DNA from: Hemerocallis citrina | Lineage: Eukaryota > Streptophyta > Magnoliopsida > Asparagales > Asphodelaceae | Assembly (NCBI GenBank): GCA_017893485.1 | Contig: CM030359.1 | Coordinates: 28,648,430-28,712,429 of the forward strand | Length of the DNA: 64,000 bases | Direction of reading: 5' to 3' | In this document: one piece after another, positions 32,971 to 44,496 of the stretch | Layout of the letters: each line of letters opens with the position of its first letter | Numbering within the stretch: position 1 is the first letter of the stretch | Position numbers and translations under genes: made by a program | Notes under the pieces: generated by a model | The model's input: only the letters and a program-made list of their open reading frames with translations | Databases searched by the model: none | Told to the model about the DNA's origin: nothing

Positions 32971-34866
32971 ACCATGCCAAAGATTGCAATCAGGTTACAT
33001 TAACAGTATCTGAAAATGAAAATTTCTCCATTATCTGAGCTTATATGTTGCTCTCCAACTATATCGCAAAACCCAAGTGTTGTGCATATCCGGCCGGAGG
33101 ATTTTGGCATACGTACCTATATACCATCCTCAGTTCACAGTGAACCCATTTTTGGTATAAAAACAAACATGCCAAGAAGACAATCAGGTGCATGAAATCA
33201 GCTTCACTAACAGTTAAGTGAAAATAGGACCAAAAAATAGCCTTAGAAGACCATCAGGTTTGTGAAATAAGCTTCACTAACAGTGAAAGAAACTGGGGAT
33301 GCTATGCAGCATACTTAGTTTGGAAGTGAAGTCATTTTGTGTTAAAAAAACCATGCCAAAGATTGCAATCAGGTTACATTAACAGTATCTGAAAATGAAA
33401 ATTTCTCCATTTTCTGAGCTTATATGTTGCTCTCCAACTATATCGCAAAACCCAAATGTTGTGCATATCCGGCCGGAGGATTTTGGCATACGTACCTATA
33501 TACCATCCTCAGTTCACAGTGATCCCATTTTTGGTATAAAAACAAACATGCCAAGAAGACAATCAGGTGCATGAAATCAGCTTCACTAACAGTTAAGTGA
33601 AAATAGGACCAAAAAATAGCCTCAGAAGACCATCAGGTTTGTGAAATAAGCTTCACTAACAGTGAAAGAAACTGGGGATGCTATGCAGCATACTTAGTTT
33701 GGAAGTGAAGTCATTTTGTGTTAAAAAAACCATGCCAAAGATTGCAATCAGGTTACATTAACAGTATCTGAAAATGAAAATTTCTCCATTTTCTGAGCTT
33801 ATATGTTGCTCTCCAACTATATCGCAAAACCCAAGTGTTGTGCATATCCGGCCGGAGGATTTTGGCATACGTACCTATGTACCATCCTCAGTTCACAGTG
33901 ATCCCATTTTTGGTATAAAAACAAACATGCCAAGAAGACAATCAGGTGCATGAAATCAGCTTCACTAACAGTTAAGTGAAAATAGGACCAAAAAATAGCC
34001 TTAGAAGACCATCAGGTTTGTGAAATAAGCTTCACTAACAGTGAAAGAAACTGGGGATGCTATGCAGCATACTTAGTTTGGAAGTGAAGTCATTTTGTGT
34101 TAAAAAAACCATGCCAAAGATTGCAATCAGGTTACATTAACAGTATCTGAAAATGAAAATTTCTCCATTTTCTGAGCTTATATGTTGCTCTCCAACTATA
34201 TCGCAAAACCCAAGTGTTGTGCATATCTGGCCGGAGGATTTTGGCATACGTACCTATATACCATCCTCAGTTCACAGTGAACCCATTTTTGGTATAAAAA
34301 CAAACATGCCAAGAAGACAATCAGGTGCATGAAATCAGCTTCACTAACAGTTAAGTGAAAATAGGACCAAAAAATAGCCTTAGAAGACCATCAGGTTTGT
34401 GAAATAAGCTTCACTAACAGTGAAAGAAACTGGGGATGCTATGCAGCATACTTAGTTTGGAAGTGAAGTCATTTTGTGTTAAAAAAACCATGCCAAAGAT
34501 TGCAATCAGGTTACATTAACAGTATCTGAAAATGAAAATTTCTCCATTTTCTGAGCTTATATGTTGCTCTCCAACTATATCGCAAAACCCAAGTGTTGTG
34601 CATTTCCGGCCGGAGGATTTTGGCATACGTACCTATGTACCATCCTCAGTTCACAGTGAACCCATTTTTGGTATAAAAACAAACATGCCAAGAAGACAAT
34701 CAGGTGCATGAAATCAGCTTCACTAACAGTTAAGTGAAAATAGGACCAAAAAATAGCCTTAGAAGACCATCAGGTTTGTGAAATAAGCTTCACTAACAGT
34801 GAAAGAAACTGGGGATGCTATGCAGCATACTTAGTTTGGAAGTGAAGTCATTTTGTGTTAAAAAAA
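32971..34866. repeat. 379-bp tandem array, five units, in element C
   Basis: ACCATGCCAAAGATTGC recurs at about 32971, 33350, 33729, 34108 and 34487, exactly 379 bp apart each time. Units differ by only a few bases, indicating recent amplification or gene conversion. Confidence 0.95.
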
Positions 34867-37800
34867 CCATTTTTGGCATACGTACCTATATACCATCCTC
34901 AGTTCACAGTGAACCCATTTTTGGTCAAATTCAAATGCCAAGATGACAATCAGATGCATGAAAATAAGCTTCACTAACAATAAAACAAAATGGGTTCACT
35001 TCAATAACAGCAACAACAGCAAGAGGGAACCAAATATAGAACAATTGGGTTTTGAATGGAGATTGTAGTCATAGATCAATTCTTCATAGAAGAAAAATAC
35101 GAATAGGGCTCATAGCAAGTGTAGTTTTAACTGGAATTGTCATCGTGGAAGGAAACCAAATATAGAAGCCAGAAAGAGGAATGGTAGAGAATGAGGATAC
35201 ACCAGGCTAATATAGCGGCATTTTCCTCATCTCTCTCTCATCCCTTCTTTCCCTTCAACACACGAACACAAAGAGACATCAGCAACAACAACAAGAGCGA
35301 CAAGAACAACAATAATAATAAATCATTATGAAGAAGATGTCTCTATATGGGTTTCCAGATCTCCACTCGAGCCCTCTCGTTCTAATCACAGCCCAACTAA
35401 GAACATAGACAACAGCCACTGAACAATCCAATCACAGCCCAATCAAAATTGGCCATCCTGGATCTTAATGAAATAAGCTTCAGTAGTAGTAAAAGAAGAT
35501 GGGGATGCTAGCAGCAAACTCTGTTTGGAAGTGAACCCTTTTTTGGTTAAAAAATCATGCCAAAGATGGCAAACAGGTTACTTTAACAGTATCTTGAAAT
35601 GAAAATTTCCAAAGATGCCTCAGTTCACAGTAAACCCATTTATTATCAAAAAAACATGCCAAGAAGACAAGCAGATGCATGAAATGAGCTTCATTAATAG
35701 TGAAAGAGGATGGGGATGCTAGCAGCATACTCAGTCTGGTGGTGAACCCATTATTTGATCAAAAAATCATGCAAAAGAGGGCAATCTGCGGGATACCTTA
35801 ACACTACCTTAAAATGAAAATTTCCATTAACTGAGCTTAATTATATGTTGCTCCACTAATTGTTGTGCCCAACTAAATCTAAAACCAACTTGTTGTGCAA
35901 ATCACAGACCATTTTGGCATACGTAGCTATAGCATCCTCAGTTCACAGTAAACCCATTTATTATCAAAAAAACATGCCAAGAAGACAAGCAGATGCATGA
36001 AATGAGCTTCATTAACAGTGAAAGAGGATGGGGATGCTAGCAGCATACTCAGTCTGGTGGTGAACCCATTATTTGATCAAAAAATCATGCAAAAGAGGGT
36101 AATCTGCAGGATACCTTAACAGTACCTTAAAATGAAAAATTCCATTAACTGAGCTTAATTATATGTTGCTCCACTAATTGTTGTGCCCAACTAAATCTAA
36201 AACCAACTTGTTGTCTAAATCACAGACCATTTTGGCGTACGTAGGTATAGCATCCTCAGTTCACAGTAAACCCATTTATTATCAAAAAAACATGCCAAGA
36301 AGACAAGCAGATGCATGAAATGAGCTTCATTAACAGTGAAAGAGGATGGGGATGCTAGCAGCATACTCAGTTTGGTGGTGAACCCATTATTTGATCAAAA
36401 AATCATGCAAAATAGGGCAATCTGCAGGATACCTTAACAGTACCTTAAAATGAAAATTTACATTAACTGAGCTTAATTATATGTTGCTCCATTAGTTGAT
36501 GTGCCCAACTAAATCTAAAACCAACTTGTTGTGCAAATCACAGACCATTTTGGCGTACGTAGCTATAGCATCCTCAGTTCACACTAAACCCATTTAGTAT
36601 CAAAAAAACATGCCAAGAAGACAAGCAGATGCATGAAATGAGCTTCATTAACAGTAAAAGACCATGAAAATTTCCAGTATCTAAGCATTTATTTTTCTAT
36701 TAATTCTTCATCCCAACTAAACCATTCAAGTTAAGGAAATCAAGATGCATCTATCTGAAAAATATGCTAAGTTTGGAAAATAAGGGAAATCAAGAAATGA
36801 TACCGAAGAGAGCGAGAGAGAGAGCGGAGGAGGGAAATCGAAAATGACGAATAGGGCTCATAGCAAGTGTAGTTTTAACTGGAATTGTCATCGTGGAAGG
36901 AAACCAAATATAGAAGCCAGAAAGAGGAATGGTAGAGAATGAGGATACACCAGGCTAACATAGCGGCATTTTCCTCATCTCTCTCTCATCCCTTCTTTCC
37001 CTTCAACACACGGACACATAGAGACATCAGCAAAAACAGCAAGAATGACAAGAACAACAATAATAATAAATTATTATGAACGAGATGTCTCTATATGGGT
37101 TTCCAGATCTCCACTCCAACTCGTCTCTTTCTAATCACAGCCCAATTAAGAACAATTGGTCACAGTCACTTTTAAAGAAACATATATGCTCAGATAATGG
37201 AAATTTTCATTTTAAGATACTTTTAAAGTAACCTGATTGCCATCTTTGGCATGATTGCCATCCTCATCTTCTTTTACTGTTAATGAAGCTTATCTCATGC
37301 ATCTGATTGTCATCTTGGCATGTTTTTTTTAACAAAATGGGTTCACTGTGAACTGAGGATGCTATAGGTACGTATGCCAAAATCCTCCGGATATGCACAA
37401 CAATTGGGTATTAGATTTAGTGCAGCGATGAACAGGGCTCATATCAAGTATAATATTACGGACTGTCATCGTGGAAGGAAACCCATTTAATATATAACAA
37501 GAGGGGATGATAGAGAATGAGGATACACCAGGCTAACATAGCAGCATTTTCCTCATCTCTCTCTCATCCCTTCTTTCCCTTCAACACACGGACACATAGA
37601 GACATCAGCAACAACAACAAGAGGGGATTGGTCCAACAAAAAGTATAGATTATAATAAACGAGGTGTCTCTATTTGGGTTTCCAGATCTCCACTCCAGCT
37701 CTTTCTTTCTAATCACAGCCCACTTAAAAAAATTAGATTTAGTTGGGCTCAAGAATTAGTAGAGCAACATATAAGCTCAGGTACTGTTAAAGTAACCTGC

Positions 37801-38465
37801 AGATTGCCATCTTTGGCATGATTTTGTAACAAAAAATGGGTTCACTGTGAAACTAAGTATGCTGCTAGCATACCAAAATCCTCCAAATCAGTACAACAAC
37901 GCGGCTGAACAAACCTTATCAGCAGGTCATACAATGTCATCTAAGCATGTTATGTGCCAAAGTGGGATTGGTAATACAATGCATGAACGACACGTATTAG
38001 TTGTTTGTGAGTATGCAATAGGGTGCAGCTATGAACAGGGCTCATATCAAGTGTAGTATTACGGACTGTCATCGTGGAAGGAAACCCATTTAATATATAA
38101 GCCATATATGGATCCAAAAAGAAGGATGGTAGAGACTTTGGATACACCAGGCTAACATAGCGGCATTTTCCTCATCTCTCCCCTCATCCCTTCTTTCCCT
38201 TCAACACACGGACACATAGAGACATCAGCAACAACAACAAGAGGGGATTGGTCCAACAAAAAGTATAGATTATAATAAACGAGATGTCTCTATGTGGGTT
38301 TCCAGATCTCCACTCCAGCCCTTTCTTTCTAATCACAGCCCACTTAAGAAACATAGACGAAATACTTATAGACGACAGCCACAATGCACACTCACAAATA
38401 CTAGTACGTGTCTTTCATGCATTCAAGACCATAATCTCTTTAAAAAAACCAATTTAAATACTTAC
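34867..38465. repeat. Diverged repeats and ~170-bp modules of element C
   Basis: Counterpart of 968-4253 in element B. Repeats of about 310-320 bp (ATGCCAAGAAGACAAGCAGATG at about 35656, 35972 and 36291) and the GATACACCAGGCTAA module at about 35196, 36942, 37522 and 38140. No supported gene. Confidence 0.75.
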
Positions 38466-39852
38466 CCTGGGTGGAACTTGGGACTGCTACCCTATTAAAT
38501 TGGCCATTTGTTCTTGGAGGAGTGCAACTTGTGCCTTTAAGGCAGTCATCTCCTCGTCCCGATTGCCACTTGAACTAGATTCACTCCGTCCAAATAGCCG
38601 CGAGGGGGTTGGTCCCAGGCCCATAACACGGACACGTCCATGCCTCTCCTTTTCCCTAACATCGGTCAAGGCAACTCTCTGCCGGGTACGCCAATCTGGG
38701 CGTGGCGCCGTAGGGTCCGAATCTGAAGCAGAGGAGATTTCATCATACCTTTTCCGAGCGTTAGTCTGTAAAAGGACATAACAATCAGAGTTAAAAGCAG
38801 ATGAGATTTCGACTACTCATTAGATATTAGTTCACAAATTACCAGAATCCGTGCTGCCTCAGGGCTCGCATACGTCCCATCCTTTGATTTGTGGGTGGCA
38901 TCAAAAAAGTCAATGTCCCCAAACTCCGTAGGCCCCCCCAAATCTTCTGCCTATATATTAGTAAGATGAAATGGTTATAAACAAATAACTGTAAGTAAAA
39001 AATTGTTCAATACTATTGCGCCTACCAATTCTTCCCGAACCAGAGCGAAGCTCTGTGTACCAGCGGTGTGCAGCACTAGCTGCTTTGACCGACTGGCAGC
39101 TCCCACCTCCGCCCTTTTCTGTACATGCCACAATGAAGTTAACAGAAAAATTCATTATAGCCGCCATACAACCACATACTCATTAGATTTTTGTGTGTTT
39201 AATGTAAATACCTGACCGATCGCCGAACTCCAGTAGTGCACAAGAAATTGCCAATCCGAAGGCTCCACATTTTCTCGCACATTCACTGCATTCTCCTCCT
39301 CTGAAAGGTCTTTGTTATAAAACTTCGACTTCAATTCACTCTTGTGGTCCCTTCACTTCTTGGAGAGTGACTTTTCAACCCAAGGCGTAAGGGAGTCGGC
39401 GAACGAGAAGTATTGCTGCAAAATTCATTACCCATCACTAATAATACATATTTCAATAATAATTTTTCGCCGACCAATTATGTATTTTAGATGAGAAATA
39501 CCTTGATTGTCGTAATAGCAGTGGCCTTTGTGGTGGTTGGCACCTTCGGCCAACTCTCGTATGACAAAGGAAGTATGCGGGGGTTCCTTGCTATAACCCC
39601 AATGAAGGAAGAAAATTTGCTGGCGTTATCGCCAACCGGTTGCCCAACATCGTTCGCCTCCACCTCGATCCTTTCATCATTCTGAAGCCTCCAAACATTC
39701 GTCATCTTAGTCCGCCCACGATGTTTTTTGACAGTGGGCGGCGTGCTACCCTCACCCTCTTCTGTTTGACTGCCACTATTATGTAGTGGCTGCTCATCCC
39801 CATGGCTCTCGTTGCCATCATTTATATTTAACCTCTTTCCACGCCTCGACAT
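38466..39852 (-). pseudogene. TNPA-like / Transposase_24 protein gene of CACTA element C, broken
   Basis: Same five-exon structure as the copy in B: 39502-39852, 39212-39415, 39026-39118, 38843-38950 and 38466-38765, minus strand. The motifs GQPVGDNASKFSSFIG, DWQFLVHYWSS, LHTAGTQSFALVREE and GRVRVMGLGPTPSRLFG are present, with a few substitutions relative to B (start MSRRGK rather than MPRRGK, DAT rather than DVT in exon 4, RVRVMG rather than RVRGMG). The premature TGA is at 39353-39355, at the same codon as in B, so the lesion predates the split of the two copies. Expected role if intact: binding of subterminal repeats. Confidence 0.85.
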
Positions 39853-39869
39853 GTTGTACCTGTCAAGGA

Positions 39870-40900
39870 TTCAAATACACACATGCCAAGAAGACAATCA
39901 GATGCATGAAATCAGCTTCATTAACAGTGAAAGAAGATGAGGCCTATGCTAGCAGCATACTTAGTTTGGAAGTGAACACATTTTTGGTTAAAAAATCATG
40001 CCAAAGAGGGCAATCAGGTTACTTTAACAGTATCTTAAAATGAAAATTTCCATTATCCGAGCTTATATGTTGCTCTACTAATTCTTGAGCCCAACTAAAT
40101 CTAAAACCCAATTGTTGTGCATATCTGGAGGATTTTGGCATACAGCTATAGCATCCTCAGTTCACAGTGAACCCATTTAATATCAAAAAAACATGCCAAG
40201 AAGGCAATCAGATGCATGAAATAAGCTTCATTAACAGTAAAAGAAGATGAAAATTCTAGCAGCATACTTAGTTAGGAAGTGAACCCATTTTTTGTTAAAA
40301 AATCATGCCAAAGATGGCAAACAGGTTACTTTAACAGTATCTTGAAATGAACATTTTCATTATCTGAGCATATATGTTGCTCTACTAATTCTTTAGCCTA
40401 ACTAAATCTAAAACCCAATTGTTCAGCATATCCGGAGGATTTTGGCATACGTAGCTATAACATCCTCAGTTCACAGTGAACCCATTTTGGTTAAAAAAAC
40501 ATGCCAAGATGACTATCAGATGCATGGAATAAGCTTCTTTAACAATAAAAGAAGATGAAATTTCTAGCAGCATACTTAGTTTGGAAGTGAACCCATTTTT
40601 GGTTAAAAAATCATGCCAAAGAGGGCAATCTGCAGGTAACTTTAACAGTTTCTTGAAATGAAAATTTACATTATCTGAGCATATATGTTGCTCCACTAAT
40701 GGTTGTGCCCAACTAAATCTAAAACCCAATTGTTGTGCATATCCGGACCATTTAGGCATACGTAGCTATAGCATCGTCAGTTCACAGTGAACCCATTTTA
40801 TATCAAAAAAACATGCCAAGAAGACAATCAGATGCATGAAATCAGCTTCATTAACAGTATAAGAACATGAAAATTTCAACATGCATCTATCAGAAAAAAA
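39870..40900. repeat. Diverged tandem repeats upstream of the TNPA-like gene in element C
   Basis: Counterpart of 5640-6640. Units start near 39882, 40193, 40499 and 40810 (ATGCCAAGA...CAGATGCATG). Confidence 0.75.
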
Positions 40901-40929
40901 TGCTAAGTTTCAAAAATTAGGGGAATCAA

Positions 40930-41249
40930 CAGATGATACCGAAGAGAGAGAGAGAGAGCGGGGCAACGAGCGCGGGGGGGGGGGGGGATAGAGAGAGAGC
41001 GGGGCGACACGGTCGTTTCCGTTCGCCGATTCACCTCCAAATCGGGTTAGGGAGGAGGGAAATCGAAAATGGCGAAGGGAAGAAGGGACGATGACGAATG
41101 TTCGAAGGCCGTTGAAGAGGACGAAGCGGCGGAGGCAAACGCGCGGGAAGTAGAGCGAGGAAGGAGGGAAAACAAAGCGCCTTTTGTTTTTTATTTTTTT
41201 GGGGTTTGGGGAAATGGCGAGCGAAAGGTTAGGGTAGATGGGATTTATC
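40930..41249 (-). promoter_or_regulatory. GA/CT-rich leader-like tract with G run, element C
   Basis: Counterpart of 6660-7012, with a shorter G tract near 40975-40988. The plus-strand frame 41069-41272 (MAKGRRDDDE...) is a low-complexity shadow. Upstream position relative to the minus-strand TNPA-like gene suggests a promoter/leader; inferred only. Confidence 0.4.
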
Positions 41250-41474
41250 GCAGCTTTTCACCGGCATTTTAATTAGACACGTCGGTGAATCATACACTTC
41301 ACCGGCGTTTTTAAATAAAACTCCGGTGAATACGCGGATTCACCGGCGTTTTAATTCGGCCGCCGGTATATAACCATCCCATCTGGTGGCCCCATTCCTA
41401 ATCGCTACCTACCCCGGCGCTACTAGTAAAACGCCGGGGAATATTCGCCGGTAAATCTGGTTTCTTTTGTAGTG
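41250..41474. repeat. Right subterminal hairpin array of element C
   Basis: Pairs such as TTCACCGGCGTTTTTAAAT...CTCCGGTGAA and CCCCGGCGCTACTAGTAAAACGCC, ending in CGCCGGTAAATC and the terminus. Matches 7013-7235 of element B. Confidence 0.8.
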
Positions 41475-42768
41475 CCCCCACCGTCCCCCTTCTCCCAATC
41501 TCTCTCTCCCTCTCAAAAACCACCGTCCCCCCTCCTCCAATCAACTCAAGTAAGGAATTTCAAACCCTAAAGTTTATTCTAGTATGAATTTGAGAATATG
41601 AGAATAGGTTAATTAATGATCGGTTCTTGATTAGGGTTAGGGTTAGGGTTTTGATCGGTTCTTGATTTATCGTACTAACCAGAATTGATTCTAGTCATGC
41701 TTTTGTTGTTTGTAGTTTTTTAGGGGTTAGTATGGTTTTTAGATGAAGTTGTTTGAGCCCAAATGGGCAAAAAGTGATATTTTTGATGGGTTTCTTTGAA
41801 TGGGATGAGGTTGTTTGAGTTGGAAAAGGAAAAAAAGGCAATTCTTTTGATGGGTTTTTGGTTGAATGGGTTTTGGAACAGGTTGGATGTGTACATTTAT
41901 GATTACTTGGTGAAGAGGATACTTACTGGCTTTTTTGGTTGAATGGGTTCAAGCTCAAGGATCATATTATGAAACTTCTTTGTTGCTTGGGTTCTTATAA
42001 ACTGAGATCATTGCCTTCTTTGTTGACATGTTATTATAAACTGAGATCTTGATGTTTGGGTAAATATATATTTGGTCTTATAAACTGATGTTTGGGTAAT
42101 GAAGTTTTATAAGTTTCTATATATTGCTTCATTCACCATCTGAAAGGTTATTTGGACTGTACTTGGGCTTCAATAAGTTTCTATATATTGGGCTCACTTA
42201 CGATTACCTGATAACTTATACTCCTCTCCTCACTTACGATTGAGAAGGGATTTGGACTGTACTTAATCTCTCTTTACTTAGCTTAAAGTTCATGATTTAT
42301 ATGCTTCATCTTATATATTGACTTATGTGTATTAGATATAGATTTACGAGGCTTTGTTGATGAAGGATGTGATGATGAAGAAGGTAGTTGATGACAATGA
42401 GGTGGTTTGGAGGATTTGGTCAATTTCATATACAGTTAAATCATTTTAACTTATAGGGTTTTACCTTCTCCTTCATCGTAGGGTTAAGGTTTCTTCTCTC
42501 GCCATGGGGGATACCGGTCGAGACCGGCGGTTCTGGCTCATCTTCCCGTTCTCGCTGAAGTGGCAGCTCTCTTAGCTGCCCCCCTCCCCCCCCCCCCACC
42601 ATAGCGTCGAAGGTAATCTTCAAAGCATATATATTTCTTCGTCCTCAGTTTCTTGATTGTTCAAATCTGTAAGCTAATCATGGTTAATAAGACAGAATTG
42701 AACACTGGAGGACTGTTAGTTTTACTAGTATTGTTGGTTTGGGATCAAGAGTATTGTCTTCTTATCTG
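41475..42768. other. Interior of element D right of C, no gene assigned
   Basis: Starts with a C/T-rich leader-like stretch (41475-41550) ending in a possible splice donor ACTCAA|GTAAGG, then A/T-rich intron-like sequence with repeated TTTGATGGGTTT and CTTATAAACTGA words. At 42505-42576 a short plus-strand frame (MGDTGRDRR..., 23 codons, followed by a long C run) sits next to a possible donor GAAG|GTAATC. It might be a captured exon, but I cannot identify it. Confidence 0.4.
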
Positions 42769-43855
42769 TGAGAAATTTGGAGAACAAAGATGAAAATTTT
42801 GAGATGTATGAACTGAAATACTATGGCACTGAGTCACTGACTTCATCTTATATTTACTTGTTCTCACAAATACTATGACATAAATTACTCAAGCATGATA
42901 AATATAGATCCAACCCAATATAGTTCCATATGCAACTTCAAAATGCACTCAGTAGGACTACTTTTGATATACTGACTAATTTATGAGTCAGTGATTGGCA
43001 ATCTACTTTTGATATACTGAGTTTCACTCACTGATTAATCTTTACCTTTTTACCTGACTAATTTTGAGTCAGTAAGTGGCACTCACTGATTGTGCTTCTC
43101 TATTTTATGAACAATCCTACTGAGTGCATTTTGCATATGGATTTATATTTATCATGCTTGAGTAATTTATGCCATAGTATTTGTGAGAACAACTAAATAT
43201 GCTTGAGTAAAAATAGTGAACAAATAGAGTTTCTTCTCATTATTTTCGAGTGAATGAGTGATGATGAGATGGATTATGCTTCTGAAGTTGCACACTGTGT
43301 TTCATGATTCATTGAATAAATGAATTATAGGAGTAACTAGTGATGATTAAATCCTATCTGAGCATTTAATGATTAATCTTTACCTGACATTTTGGGGTTT
43401 TTTTAGAGTGCATTTTGCAAAATTTATGAACAATCTAGTGAATTTTGAGTCAGTGAGTGGCACTCACTGACTTCATCGTATATACTGACTAATTTGGATA
43501 ATATGAGAAATTTGGAGAACAAAGATGAAAATTTTGAGATGTATGAACTGAAATACTATGGCACTGAGTCACTGACTTCATCTTATATTTACTTGTTCTC
43601 ACAAATACTATGACATAAATTACTCAAGCATGATAAATATAGATCCAACCCAATATAGTTCCATATGCAACTTCAAAATGCACTCAGTAGGACTACTTTT
43701 GATATACTGACTAATTTATGAGTCAGTGATTGGCAATCTACTTTTGATATAGTGAGTGGCACTCACTGATTAATCTTTACCTCTTTACCAGACTAATTTT
43801 GAGTCAGTGAGTGGCACTCACTGATTATGCTTCTCTAATTTATGAACAATCCTAA
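42769..43855. repeat. Duplicated ~350-bp block with 735-bp offset in element D
   Basis: Sequence from 42769 (TGAGAAATTTGGAGAACAAAG) to about 43115 recurs from 43504 to about 43850, nearly identical over the first 245 bp. A stretch in between (about 43105-43195) is an inverted copy of part of it (about 42855-42960), so the region can form a long hairpin. Confidence 0.85.
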
Positions 43856-43915
43856 TGAGTTGGCACTCACTGATTATGCTTCTCTAATTTTGAGTCAGTG
43901 AGTGGCACTCACTGA
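43060..43915. repeat. Repeated AGTGAGTGGCACTCACT palindromes
   Basis: The odd palindrome with 8-bp arms and a single central base occurs, complete or nearly so, at about 43076, 43446, 43748, 43805 and 43896, often preceded by TTTTGAGTC and followed by GATTATGCTTCTCTAATTT. Confidence 0.85.
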
Positions 43916-44169
43916 TATGCAGTACTTCTTTGTGATATGCAGTACTTCTTTGTTGCTAAATTCGAATGACTATATTGTTGAATTGTTATGCACTGAGAAC
44001 CAGCTTAATGCAGTGCTCCTATTGGAATGACTATATTCTTCATATGCAGTGCTCCTATTGTTTGTTTTAAGAATGATCAGTGTATGATCTAATGGGTTTC
44101 TTGCATTTGGTTTTGATTATAAGAGTGCTGAATTTTATTTTTTTTTTGAAATTTTTTTTTAAAAAAAAA

Positions 44170-44496
44170 ATTAGCTACACCGGCGTTTTTACAAGCGCCG
44201 GTGTAGCTTTCAGCAAGAATTTGGCAGTCTATTCCGGCGTTTTAAAAACGCCGGTGTAGGTGATGGCCGAAAATGGTACCCACACATTCACTGGCATTTT
44301 TACGGCCGCCGGTGTAGTTTTAACCTACACCGGCGGCCGTAAAAAACGCCAGTGAATGTCCCTAAGCTACAGCGACGCACAATTCAGCGACACTTGCATC
44401 GGCAATTTATAAAACGCCGGTGGTATCTACAGCGGCGTTTATAAATGCCGGTAAATGTGCAAAAAAATGCCGGTAAAGACTGTTAGTCTTGTAGTG
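44170..44496. repeat. Right subterminal hairpin array of element D
   Basis: About six inverted pairs, the cleanest being CTACACCGGCG...CGCCGGTGTAG at 44174-44207 and another near 44287-44348 in which neighbouring hairpins are inverted copies of each other. Ends in GTAGTG at 44496. Confidence 0.75.

Larger units (their letters stand above)
31081..41474. mobile_element. Complete 10.4-kb CACTA (En/Spm) element C
   Basis: Left end CACTACAAAAGAAACTCG at 31081 and right end complement CACTACAAAAGAAACCAG at 41474; the terminal inverted repeats extend about 29 bp with few mismatches. Flanks are CCC at 31078-31080 and 41475-41477, fitting the 3-bp duplication of CACTA elements. Contents from left: hairpin array (31081-31680), a unique stretch, 379-bp tandem array, diverged repeats, broken TNPA-like gene (minus), more repeats, leader-like tract, right hairpin array. 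No TNPD transposase is found, so it is non-autonomous. It lies within element D. Confidence 0.93.
30612..44496. mobile_element. CACTA-type element D (outer, interrupted by element C)
   Basis: Left end CACTACAATACACGATGG at 30612 with ACCGGCG-type hairpins to about 30880; right end ...AGTCTTGTAGTG at 44496 (reverse complement CACTACAAGACTAAC) with hairpins from about 44170. With C (31081-41474) removed, D would be about 3.5 kb, a non-autonomous size. Termini share CACTACAA and then TTTACCGGC at the same distance. The 3-bp flanks (TGG at left, ACT at right) do not match, so pairing these two ends is an inference. The interior has a leader-like C/T-rich stretch around the C insertion and tandem repeats, with no transposase. 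Confidence 0.6.

Noticed and set aside
32971..34866. CRISPR-like regular array
   Set aside because: Units are nearly identical over their full 379 bp with no variable spacers, and the genome is a plant. This is an ordinary tandem repeat.
41630..41655. Telomere-like GTTAGGG repeats
   Set aside because: Only about three units, not the usual plant TTTAGGG, inside transposon DNA. Probably a telobox-like or chance word.
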